From contig NZ_JPRN01000003.1 of assembly GCF_000737715.1 (NCBI RefSeq), positions 186,001 to 250,000 of the forward strand: a stretch of DNA of 64,000 nucleotides. Direction: 5' to 3'. This document shows, in pieces, positions 8,199 to 15,140 of the stretch. Source of the DNA: Chryseobacterium sp. JM1. Lineage in GTDB: Bacteria; Bacteroidota; Bacteroidia; Flavobacteriales; Weeksellaceae. Positions within the stretch are counted from its first letter, which is position 1. Every line of letters begins with the position of its first letter. Position numbers and translations under genes: made by a program. The notes beneath the pieces were generated by a model. It was not told the DNA's origin. It saw only the letters and a list, made by a program, of their open reading frames with translations, and did no database searches.

Positions 8199-9929
8199 TT
8201 ATTGTATTTCAAAATAATTCAGATTCGAACCGTTGCCTTCAAAGCGGAACCTGATTTTATTTGTTCCTTTCTTCAGCGGGACATTTTTAACGGCTACTGT
8301 TTTCCAGTTCTGCTCTCCACCGGTGGATGGCAGCGAAATATTGGACAGCTGTTTTCCGGAAGCATCTTCAAGCTTAATCTCAGTATCATTACTGCCTGAA
8401 TATCGGATATTGAACGTGTAATTTTTCTCGGATTTTACAGTAACAGTATACTGAAGCCATTCTCCCTTTTCTGTTTTTCCTACATAATATTGATTGGTAA
8501 TACCGTCATGGCAGCGATAAATGTCTACACCGTCATTTCTCATCTGCTGCCCCGAGTTCCACTCAGACCTTTTCTTGGGATCACTTACCCAAAGATTGAC
8601 AAAATCATGATCAACATAAGCTGAACCGATTCTTCCCAGATCGTATTCTGATGCAAATATTCTTCCCGGAACCTGATGGTTTTTAAACGGTTTGGTCGTA
8701 TCCTCCGTTACCTGTCTGAACATGGCATCAATAACATCATTTTTGATCTCCACATTGCTGAATTTATAATTTTCTGCTATCTGCATCAATGCTTTCGTTG
8801 CAAAATCTTTAGATGGTTTTTCACCACCGTTTTTCCAGTAGTTGAGCAGCTTTTCATATTCAGGAGTGGTTTTTACATTGGTAATTCCCGCAATATTATC
8901 GATCTTTTTCATAGGCCAGAACGCATAGCCGATATTGTGTTTGTCCAGAAGCTGAATCAGCTCCGTAAACCACACATTGGAATTCTCGCCGGTTTCTCCA
9001 AGCCAGATCGGAATATTGTGTTTTTTTCTGAGTTCAAGAATAGACTGTATGGTTTCGTCATTGTTATAATTCCAGTATTTATGAAAGCTGAATGCTATAT
9101 TGTTGTCCCACAGTGGGATCAGGCCGTTGTAGTTATTTCCCCAGCCGTTTCCTTCAATAAATATCATATGTTTTTTATCCGTCTCGCGAATGGCTGCTGT
9201 AATTTCTTTCTGAAGTTTCCAGAGTGGGGCATTGGACATTTCATCGGTACCGTTCGGATTTTTTCCTGTAAAATTAATATTCGGTTCATTGATCAGATCG
9301 TAACCACCGATCCACGGTTCATCTTTATACCGTTCCGCAAGCTTTTTCCAGAGAGCAATTGTTTTTTGTTGATTTTCAGTGCTTTCCCAAAGTGAGGGTT
9401 TTGTTTTATCGTTGTCTGAAATATTGACATCATTTCCCTGTCCTCCCGGAGCTGCATGAAGATCGAGAATTAAATATATCTTATTTGAAGCACACCATTT
9501 CAGCAGATCATCTGTCATTTTAAAACCCTCTTCCAGCCAGGTATTTTGCCCTTTTACAGGTTCTTTTTCAATGGGAAGGGTATACAGATCATAATGCATA
9601 GGCAGCCTTATAGAATTGAATCCTGCTTTAGCGAGAAAATTAATATCCTGTTTGGTAATGCCGTTTTTAAGATATGCTTTATAGAAATCTTTCATTCCGT
9701 TTTCACCTATCAGCTCAGAAATCTTTTCTTTGATCTTGTACTGAGGCCCTGCAAAGTCAGCGGTTTTCAGCATATATCCTTCCTGAAGCATCCATCCGCC
9801 GAGACCCAGACCCCGCAGCTGAATGTTTTCACCTTTGTCATTAATTATTTTCTGTCCGTCGGTTTTTAATAATTGTGATGTCCCAAATTGAGACAATAAT
9901 AAGGCGGATAATAGGATGACTCTTTTCAT
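8199..9929 (-). CDS. Secreted GH5 family glycoside hydrolase with C-terminal CBM6-like module
   Basis: A secreted beta-glycanase of 576 residues. The signal peptide spans about 1-18. The catalytic TIM barrel spans about 20-360 and carries the GH5 signature DLINEPN, with Glu215 as likely acid/base. LGETGE supplies Glu312 as likely nucleophile, and HAAPGGQ lies near 158. After a linker region, a beta-sandwich at about 440-576 resembles a CBM6 carbohydrate-binding module (EGNGSNLNYFEI end). There is no lipobox and no obvious T9SS tail. The substrate is probably a beta-glucan or mannan, not decidable by eye. It has its own promoter (9988-9995) and terminator (8149-8180). Confidence 0.92.
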   Translation of the reverse strand: MKRVILLSALLLSQFGTSQLLKTDGQKIINDKGENIQLRGLGLGGWMLQEGYMLKTADFAGPQYKIKEKISELIGENGMKDFYKAYLKNGITKQDINFLAKAGFNSIRLPMHYDLYTLPIEKEPVKGQNTWLEEGFKMTDDLLKWCASNKIYLILDLHAAPGGQGNDVNISDNDKTKPSLWESTENQQKTIALWKKLAERYKDEPWIGGYDLINEPNINFTGKNPNGTDEMSNAPLWKLQKEITAAIRETDKKHMIFIEGNGWGNNYNGLIPLWDNNIAFSFHKYWNYNNDETIQSILELRKKHNIPIWLGETGENSNVWFTELIQLLDKHNIGYAFWPMKKIDNIAGITNVKTTPEYEKLLNYWKNGGEKPSKDFATKALMQIAENYKFSNVEIKNDVIDAMFRQVTEDTTKPFKNHQVPGRIFASEYDLGRIGSAYVDHDFVNLWVSDPKKRSEWNSGQQMRNDGVDIYRCHDGITNQYYVGKTEKGEWLQYTVTVKSEKNYTFNIRYSGSNDTEIKLEDASGKQLSNISLPSTGGEQNWKTVAVKNVPLKKGTNKIRFRFEGNGSNLNYFEIQ

Positions 9930-9987
9930 ATGGATTTATGTATTTAAATTATTGGAGAGAATTATAGAATAATTGTTTTCAGAAAAA

Positions 9988-9995
9988 CAAATATA
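9988..9995 (-). promoter_or_regulatory. -7 box of the GH5 gene
   Basis: Minus strand reads TATATTTG, a TAnnTTTG match, about 58 bases before the GH5 start. Confidence 0.6.
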
Positions 9996-10097
9996 TTTAA
10001 AAAATCCAGAATAAAGATTAAAATTGTGTAACGAAAACAGATTATTTTCAATGAATCGGGAAAGTAAGAATTAATCCATGTAAAATCGAAATTAAAT

Positions 10098-10134
10098 AAA
10101 ACAGGCTGTCATGGATACCACGACAGCCTGTTAA
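10098..10134 (-). terminator. Terminator of the Gfo/Idh oxidoreductase gene
   Basis: Stem AACAGGCTGTC / GACAGCCTGTT around an 11-base loop, 20 bases after the stop codon, followed by an AT-rich tract on the minus strand. Confidence 0.85.
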
Positions 10135-10154
10135 AATATGATCGTGAGATCTTT

Positions 10155-11117
10155 TTAAGAAATCAGTTTTACAATTTCAAGGGCAACTTTTAAAGCTTCA
10201 GTTCCGTCTTCAAGAGAAACTTCTACATTTTTACCATCCGTGATCGCGTCTGCAAAAGAATTTAATTCATCAAGGATAGCATTATTTGGCTGAATATCAG
10301 GATATTCAAATAGAATCTGATTCTTTTCTCCGTCAGCATTCTCAATGATCATATCAAACGGAGTAGGGTTCTCAGGTGCATCTTTCATTCTGATCACTTC
10401 CGCTTTTTTCTCAAGGAAATCTACAGAAATGTAGGCGTCTTTCTGGAAGAAACGGCTTTTTCTCATTGCTTTCATTGAAATTCTGGAAGTGGTAAGGTTT
10501 GCTACACAACCGTTTTCAAATTCTATTCTTGCATTGGCAATATCAGGAGTTTTGCTTACTACACAAACACCGCTTGCATGAATATTTTTAACCTTTGATT
10601 TCGCCATGCTTAATAAAATATCCAGATCGTGGATCATTAAATCCAAAACCACAGAAACATCCGTTCCTCTCGGGTTGAATTCTGCCAGCCTGTGGATTTC
10701 AATAAACATCGGATTATTGATATATTCCTTTGTAGCGATAAAAGCAGGATTATATCTTTCAACATGTCCTACCTGCGCCTTGATGCCGTTTTCCTGGCAT
10801 TTGTGAAGAATTTCTTCTGCCTGCTCAAGCGTTTGGGTTACCGGTTTTTCAATGAAAAAATGAAGCTTTTTCTCAATCGCTTTTAAAGCATAATCGTAAT
10901 GATAGACTGTAGGTGTCACAATATCCAGCATATCAATCTGCTCAAGAAGGTCATCAAAATTTTCAAAATATTTATACCCGAATTCAGCTTCTATTTTTTT
11001 TCCGTTTTCAGTGTCTTTATCGTGGAAACCTACCAGCTCGTACTTATCTGATTGGTTAAGAAGTCTTAAATGGATCTTTCCCAGATGTCCGGCACCTACC
11101 AAACCTGCTTTTAACAT
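10155..11117 (-). CDS. Gfo/Idh/MocA family NAD(P)-dependent oxidoreductase
   Basis: Cytosolic dehydrogenase of 320 residues. The N-terminal Rossmann fold carries GAGHLG at 8-13, and the family EKP triad is at 90-92 (FFIEKPVTQ). The C-terminal alpha/beta domain (about 120-320) has VLDLMIHDLDILL, the usual substrate-site His/Asp segment. Members act on sugars or sugar nucleotides, and the substrate is not apparent here. The gene is divergent from pcm with about 135 bases between start codons, and it ends in a strong terminator. Confidence 0.88.
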   Translation of the reverse strand: MLKAGLVGAGHLGKIHLRLLNQSDKYELVGFHDKDTENGKKIEAEFGYKYFENFDDLLEQIDMLDIVTPTVYHYDYALKAIEKKLHFFIEKPVTQTLEQAEEILHKCQENGIKAQVGHVERYNPAFIATKEYINNPMFIEIHRLAEFNPRGTDVSVVLDLMIHDLDILLSMAKSKVKNIHASGVCVVSKTPDIANARIEFENGCVANLTTSRISMKAMRKSRFFQKDAYISVDFLEKKAEVIRMKDAPENPTPFDMIIENADGEKNQILFEYPDIQPNNAILDELNSFADAITDGKNVEVSLEDGTEALKVALEIVKLIS

Positions 11118-11203
11118 AGATTTTTTATTTTGGTAAAGATAAGAATTTTAGGTATTAGGAAATACCTTGTTGCATTTAGGTTGATAAGTATTGATAGTTT
11201 TTT

Positions 11204-11211
11204 TACTTTTG
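11204..11211 (+). promoter_or_regulatory. Promoter of pcm (-7 box, with -33 TTG at 11181-11183)
   Basis: TACTTTTG matches TAnnTTTG, and a TTG lies 20 bases upstream (11181-11183), the usual Bacteroidota spacing. The inferred transcript starts near 11218, downstream of the earliest in-frame ATG at 11130. This favours the 11253/11256 start for pcm. Confidence 0.7.
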
Positions 11212-11252
11212 TAGAAACTACTACACGCAACCTAATAACTACTATCTTACTA

Positions 11253-11906
11253 ATGATGCATGATTCGTTTGTACATAAAGGAAAAAGAAAAATCTTAGTC
11301 GAATATTTAAGACATAAGATCGGGATATCGGATGAGAATGTACTTTCGGCAATGAGTGAAGTTCCGAGACACCTTTTTATCGAGAGCATTTTTGAGGATT
11401 TCGCCTATGAAGACCGGGCATTTCCCATTTTGTCACACCAGACTATTTCCCATCCTTCAACCGTAGCAGAGCAGTCTGAGCTGTTGCAGGTGAAGCCAGG
11501 AGAGAAGGTTCTTGAAATTGGAACAGGTTGTGGATACCAGACTGCCGTTCTGATTGCTATGAAAGCTTTGGTATACACGGTGGAAAGGCAGAAAGATCTT
11601 TTTGATTTTTCAAAAAAGAAGTTCCGCGAGTTGCATTTAAATCCGAAATTTCAAAGTTTCGGGGATGGTTTTGCCGGACTTCCGACGTTTGCCCCTTTTG
11701 ACAAGATCATCGTTACCTGTGGAGCTTCGGTGCTGCCTACAGAATTACTGAAACAACTGAATATCGGTGGAACAATGGTGATTCCATTAGGTCCTACTGA
11801 TGAACAGATTCTGTACAGGTTTACAAAAACAGCTCCTACGCAGTTCGAAAAAGAAGAATTTGGGGCTTATAAATTTGTTCCTATGTTGGGAGATACCAAT
11901 CATTAA
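11253..11906 (+). CDS. pcm: Protein-L-isoaspartate O-methyltransferase
   Basis: Repairs isoaspartyl damage in proteins by SAM-dependent methylation; cytosolic, about 217 residues from this start. The N-terminus MMHDSFVHKGKRK matches flavobacterial homologues. SAM motif I is EIGTGCGYQT, and the FDKIIVTCGA region follows. An in-frame ATG exists at 11130, but it would lie upstream of the promoter (11181-11211), so the start is set at 11253 (11256 equally possible). It is divergent from the Gfo/Idh gene. No strong terminator follows; a repeat-rich gap does. Confidence 0.92.
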   Translation: MMHDSFVHKGKRKILVEYLRHKIGISDENVLSAMSEVPRHLFIESIFEDFAYEDRAFPILSHQTISHPSTVAEQSELLQVKPGEKVLEIGTGCGYQTAVLIAMKALVYTVERQKDLFDFSKKKFRELHLNPKFQSFGDGFAGLPTFAPFDKIIVTCGASVLPTELLKQLNIGGTMVIPLGPTDEQILYRFTKTAPTQFEKEEFGAYKFVPMLGDTNH

Positions 11907-12015
11907 CGAAGTTTTTTCACCACAAAAGTCACAAAAGTTTTTTAATTCTAAACACTTCAGGTCACTAAAGTTTCAAAAGATAATGGTCTTGAAAACAATA
12001 AGATCACATCAGTAG

Positions 12016-12465
12016 AAAATCAAAGATTTTCATAAAAACTTAAGTGCACTTGTAAGCAGTTCGAATTTGAACTTCAAATAAACTAAAGTGTTATAGAGCT
12101 TTTGTGTCTTTTGTGATTGATGTTTTTCTCCATCAAATTTTTCGGATGAAACGGATTCTATGTTTGATTTTTAAACCATTAAGGTCAATGAAGATGATAA
12201 GAAAAGTTAAGAAAATCTGATGATTTTTTAAGTTAGTCTGCTTAAAGTGGAGCTCATCTTAATATTCTTAAAAACTTATTTATTCTTAGTGGTTCAAATT
12301 TTAGATCTCCCGCGGATTTCACAGATGGCGCAGATTTTTACAAATATTATTCTGGATGAAAATCTTTGATTTTTTTTGTAGAACTTAAGTGTACTTTCTT
12401 GCAGTATGAATTAAACTTCAAATAAACTAAAGTGTTATAAAACTTTTGTGTCTTTTGTGGTTAAA
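12016..12465. repeat. Degenerate dispersed repeats in the gap between pcm and a small-protein gene
   Basis: The gene-free stretch 11907-12551 holds two direct copies of an approximately 85-base block (12040-12115 and 12382-12463), both running from 'acttaagtg' through 'aacttcaaataaactaaagt' to 'cttttgtgtcttttgtg'. A palindrome GAAAATC-GATTTTC type element accompanies each copy in opposite orientation (12016-12032, 12357-12375). A CGCAGAT-type motif lies near 12308-12340. No reading frame of note. Confidence 0.75.
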
Positions 12466-12551
12466 AAAAATCACATTTTAATAAACATTAAGACCGTTTC
12501 GGAATAGTAATTGGATTCAGTACAGAACCTAATCACTTAAATTATATTATT

Positions 12552-12806
12552 ATGGATACGAATAGATTTAAATCCTCACACGATTTTAGTAATATTCAGA
12601 AAAACCTGCATAATAATCCCGGATATCATGTAGAAAGCTATGGGCAGCAGGTGAAGGATTATATGAATGATATGAAAATGAAGAATCAGGAAGTAACCAA
12701 ACAGGGCTTTATGGCTCATGCACAGAAATCTGCAAAAGATGTTTGGGATGAAATTCAGGAGATGGCTTCAGAAGCCTGGGACAAAAATAAAGATAAACAT
12801 CAGTAA
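12552..12806 (+). CDS. Small soluble protein, unknown function
   Basis: An 84-residue, highly charged, probably helical protein with no signal peptide or membrane segment. It is rich in Lys, Asp and Asn and has Trp residues in DVWDEIQEMASEAWDKN near the C-terminus. A clean hairpin terminator follows 21 bases after the stop, which supports a real transcript. Its make-up is like small general-stress proteins, but no family motif is recognised. Confidence 0.7.
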   Translation: MDTNRFKSSHDFSNIQKNLHNNPGYHVESYGQQVKDYMNDMKMKNQEVTKQGFMAHAQKSAKDVWDEIQEMASEAWDKNKDKHQ

Positions 12807-12827
12807 TTTTTAATACAAAAGTTAAAG

Positions 12828-12858
12828 AACCTCACTTGTAACAGGAGTGAGGTTTTTT
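12828..12858 (+). terminator. Terminator of the 84-residue protein gene
   Basis: Stem AACCTCACT / AGTGAGGTT around a 9-base loop, followed by TTTTTT. Confidence 0.88.
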
Positions 12859-12892
12859 GTTGAAATACACGAAATCTAAATCGAAATAAATA

Positions 12893-13870
12893 ATGAAAGT
12901 ATTTGTAAACAGAAGAATTCCGGAAGCAGGAATTCATATGCTGAAAGAAGCCGGGCTGGAAGTTTTCATTCCGGAACACGACAATCTGTCTCGTGAAGAA
13001 TGGCTGATCTATTGTCAGAATCACGATGCTGTTTTAAGCGTGGGCGGAGAATTTAAATATGACAAAGATTTTTTTAGTCAATGTCCCAATATAAAAACAA
13101 TCGCATTATATTCCGTTGGTTTCGATCACGTAGATATTAACGAAGCGAACCGTAGAAATATTCCCGTGGGAAATACGCCGGATGTACTCAGTAAAGCCAC
13201 TTCAGATGTTGCTTTCCTGTTGATGCAGTCGGTGGCGAGGAGAGCAAGTTACAATTTTCAGAAGGTAAAAGATGGCAACTGGGGCGACTTTGATCCGTTA
13301 CATGCTTTAGGGCAGGAATTGTACGGGAAAACTTTGGGAATATTAGGGTTAGGTAGAATCGGTGTTGAAATGGCTAAAAAATCAAAAGCGGCTTTTGATA
13401 TGAATATTATTTATCATAACCGTAATCAAAATGAAGAAGCTGAAAAAGAACTGAATGCTTCTTATGTTTCTTTCGAAGAACTGATTGCACAATCTGATGT
13501 TCTTAGTATTCATGCTAATTTCACTCCTGAACAGAAGGATCTATTCAATGCATCCGTTTTCGCAAAAATGAAAGACAATGCGATTTTTATCAATACAGCA
13601 AGAGGCGGTTTTCAGAACGAAAAGGACCTGTATGAAGCATTGATTTCAAAACAAATCTGGGGAGCCGGTTTAGATGTCACGAATCCTGAACCGATGTCTA
13701 AAGAAAGCCCGCTTTTAGAACTTTCGAATGTCTGTGTACTGCCGCATATCGGTTCAGCCACCATTGAAGCGAGAACCGGAATGGCCAAAATCGCGGCTGA
13801 AAATATTATAGCCTTCTCTAAAGGTGAGAAATTACCTTATTGTGCCAATCCTGAGGTGTATACGGGATGA
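12893..13870 (+). CDS. D-isomer-specific 2-hydroxyacid dehydrogenase
   Basis: NAD(P)-dependent reduction of a 2-keto acid (glyoxylate, hydroxypyruvate or similar); 325 residues. Visible parts are the substrate domain (1-100 and 290-325) and the Rossmann domain with GLGRIG at 152-157. The catalytic set is Arg237 (NTARGG), Glu266 (DVTNPEP) and His285 (LPHIGSA). It resembles glyoxylate/hydroxypyruvate reductases more than phosphoglycerate dehydrogenase, with no ACT domain. It lies between two terminators, so it is monocistronic. The true substrate is not readable from sequence. Confidence 0.9.
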   Translation: MKVFVNRRIPEAGIHMLKEAGLEVFIPEHDNLSREEWLIYCQNHDAVLSVGGEFKYDKDFFSQCPNIKTIALYSVGFDHVDINEANRRNIPVGNTPDVLSKATSDVAFLLMQSVARRASYNFQKVKDGNWGDFDPLHALGQELYGKTLGILGLGRIGVEMAKKSKAAFDMNIIYHNRNQNEEAEKELNASYVSFEELIAQSDVLSIHANFTPEQKDLFNASVFAKMKDNAIFINTARGGFQNEKDLYEALISKQIWGAGLDVTNPEPMSKESPLLELSNVCVLPHIGSATIEARTGMAKIAAENIIAFSKGEKLPYCANPEVYTG

Positions 13871-13904
13871 AGAATGAGTAATGGGCAATAAGTAATGAGT
13901 AATA

Positions 13905-13940
13905 AAAAAAATTGGGAAGAACATCTTTCCAATTTTTTAT
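13905..13940 (+). terminator. Terminator of the 2-hydroxyacid dehydrogenase gene
   Basis: Near-perfect stem AAAAAATTGG...CCAATTTTTT with a GAAG/CTTT inner part, ending in a T run. Confidence 0.82.
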
Positions 13941-14063
13941 GGTAAAAATGGATGAGGAATTGAAACAGCAGTAGTAAATGATCTGTTTACATAAATCTCT
14001 TATAACAAACGGGAAGGTTGGAACCGTTTTTGTTCTATACCATTCACATTAAATACTGATATT

Positions 14064-14354
14064 ATGACACCAGAAAACAATACCAACGAACAGAACAGAA
14101 AACTCGAAGAGATGGACTACAGTCCGAGTGAAGATATATTCAATAAAGAAAAACATATTCCGCTTGACGGTGATGGAAACCCCATTCTCAGTGAAGAGGA
14201 CGATGATAAATTAGATAAAGGCTTGGATATTCCCGGCACTGAAGATGACGATGATATGGAAGAAATAGGATCCGAGGACGAAGAAAACAATTACTGGAGC
14301 CGCAGTGATAATGCGGATGATCATGAAGAAGAAAATGACGATGTTTTAACTTAA
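14064..14354 (+). CDS. Acidic, probably disordered small protein, unknown function
   Basis: A 96-residue, extremely acidic protein made mainly of Asp, Glu and Asn, with no signal peptide or hydrophobic segment. The only ordered-looking part is KHIPLDGDGNPIL (about 34-46). From memory, such proteins are frequent in Flavobacteriia and of unknown role. A hairpin terminator follows 26 bases after the stop. Confidence 0.72.
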   Translation: MTPENNTNEQNRKLEEMDYSPSEDIFNKEKHIPLDGDGNPILSEEDDDKLDKGLDIPGTEDDDDMEEIGSEDEENNYWSRSDNADDHEEENDDVLT

Positions 14355-14379
14355 ACTCCGAATGCATACAATATAACAG

Positions 14380-14406
14380 CCTTACTGATTTTCAGTGAGG
14401 TTTTTT
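14380..14406 (+). terminator. Terminator of the acidic protein gene
   Basis: Stem CCTTACTGA / TCAGTGAGG (one G-T pair) around a short T loop, followed by TTTTTT. Confidence 0.8.
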
Positions 14407-14439
14407 ATTTTTGGGATACAAGAATTCTGATGTGGAGAC

Positions 14440-14978
14440 ATTCCCCTCCTCCGGAGGGGTGGATTCGACTGAAAGGAGAAGACGGGGTGGTCAAATAAAA
14501 ACACAAACAATGAAAGAAATCTTAACACACATTCACAACATTCCCATCTACAGAAATTTTGTAGAACACTTACCCTTTAATCCTCATTTAATCCTGTTAT
14601 TAAAAGAAAAACGAAAAGCAGGAATATTAGGCGAAGTTCTTTTCTGGAAAAAGGTAAGGGCAAGAACATTCCACCATATTGATTTTGACAGACAAAAGGT
14701 TATCGGAAATTATATTGTTGATTTCTATGTAAAAGCTCTGGGGTTAATCGTTGAAATTGATGGTTCAAGTCATGATGAAAAAGAGGTTGATGATGGAATC
14801 AGACAGGAGTATTTTGAGTCTTTAGGGCTTGTCGTTTTCAGAATCACTGATTTTGATGTGAGGAATAATCTATATGTCATAATGAAGGATCTGGAATATT
14901 TTATTATTGAGCATTTTGGACCACCCCGTCTTCCAAAATTCCATGAATTTTAAATCCACCTCTCCGGAGGAGGGGAAT
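14440..14978. mobile_element. Inverted-repeat-bounded DUF559 endonuclease unit (transposon-like, about 539 bp)
   Basis: The left arm is 14440-14492 and the right arm 14919-14978. The outer 26 bases are inverted copies with one mismatch (ATTCCCCTCCTCCGGAGGGG outward on the left). The inner 15 bases GACCACCCCGTCTTC are perfect inverted copies. The spacers between inner and outer blocks differ (12 versus 19 bases). The arms enclose exactly one gene, and the right inner arm lies inside its last codons. No clear target duplication is visible at the borders. The CC/GG-rich arms stand out from the AT-rich surroundings. Confidence 0.8.
14510..14953 (+). CDS. DUF559 domain endonuclease-like protein
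   Basis: A small PD-(D/E)XK-fold, Vsr-like protein of 147 residues. The nuclease core is GNYIVDFYVKALGLIVEIDGSSH, in short form VDFYV then VEIDG; the Asp and Glu are the expected metal ligands. FRITDFDV follows, as in other DUF559 proteins. The upstream in-frame TTG (14411) would translate the repeat arm, so the ATG at 14510 is chosen. The C-terminal FGPPRLPKF is encoded by the right inverted-repeat arm. The family is linked to DNA cleavage by fold only, and its role is unproven. The gene has no partner in the unit. Confidence 0.88.
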   Translation: MKEILTHIHNIPIYRNFVEHLPFNPHLILLLKEKRKAGILGEVLFWKKVRARTFHHIDFDRQKVIGNYIVDFYVKALGLIVEIDGSSHDEKEVDDGIRQEYFESLGLVVFRITDFDVRNNLYVIMKDLEYFIIEHFGPPRLPKFHEF

Positions 14979-15088
14979 CTTCACCCGCCATCTCAACTAC
15001 ACCCGAATCATCACATCATCAAATCAGCACATTAACATATCATCGAATCACCGCATCAAATTCCCTTGCCTATATTTTCTAATTTGAA

Positions 15089-15096
15089 TATCTTTA
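15089..15096 (+). promoter_or_regulatory. Candidate promoter of hutU
   Basis: TATCTTTA (one mismatch to TAnnTTTG) with TTG exactly 20 bases upstream (15066-15068), 44 bases before the ATG. Confidence 0.5.
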
Positions 15097-15140
15097 AAAC
15101 TTAAAAAAGTTGAATTCTAAACATTGAACTAAATAGCAAT

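Noticed and set aside
8676..9395. Large open frame (239 codons) on the plus strand inside the GH5 gene
   Set aside because: Shadow of the GH5 coding strand: low-complexity Phe/Ile-rich translation without motifs, while the minus frame has full GH5 signatures.
11130..11252. Longer pcm product from the ATG at 11130
   Set aside because: A good promoter (TTG 11181, TACTTTTG 11204) lies inside this stretch and the family start matches 11253.
14411..14509. N-terminal extension of the DUF559 protein from a TTG
   Set aside because: It would translate the inverted-repeat arm (ETFPSSGG...RRRRGG) and is not protein-like; the ATG at 14510 fits the family start.
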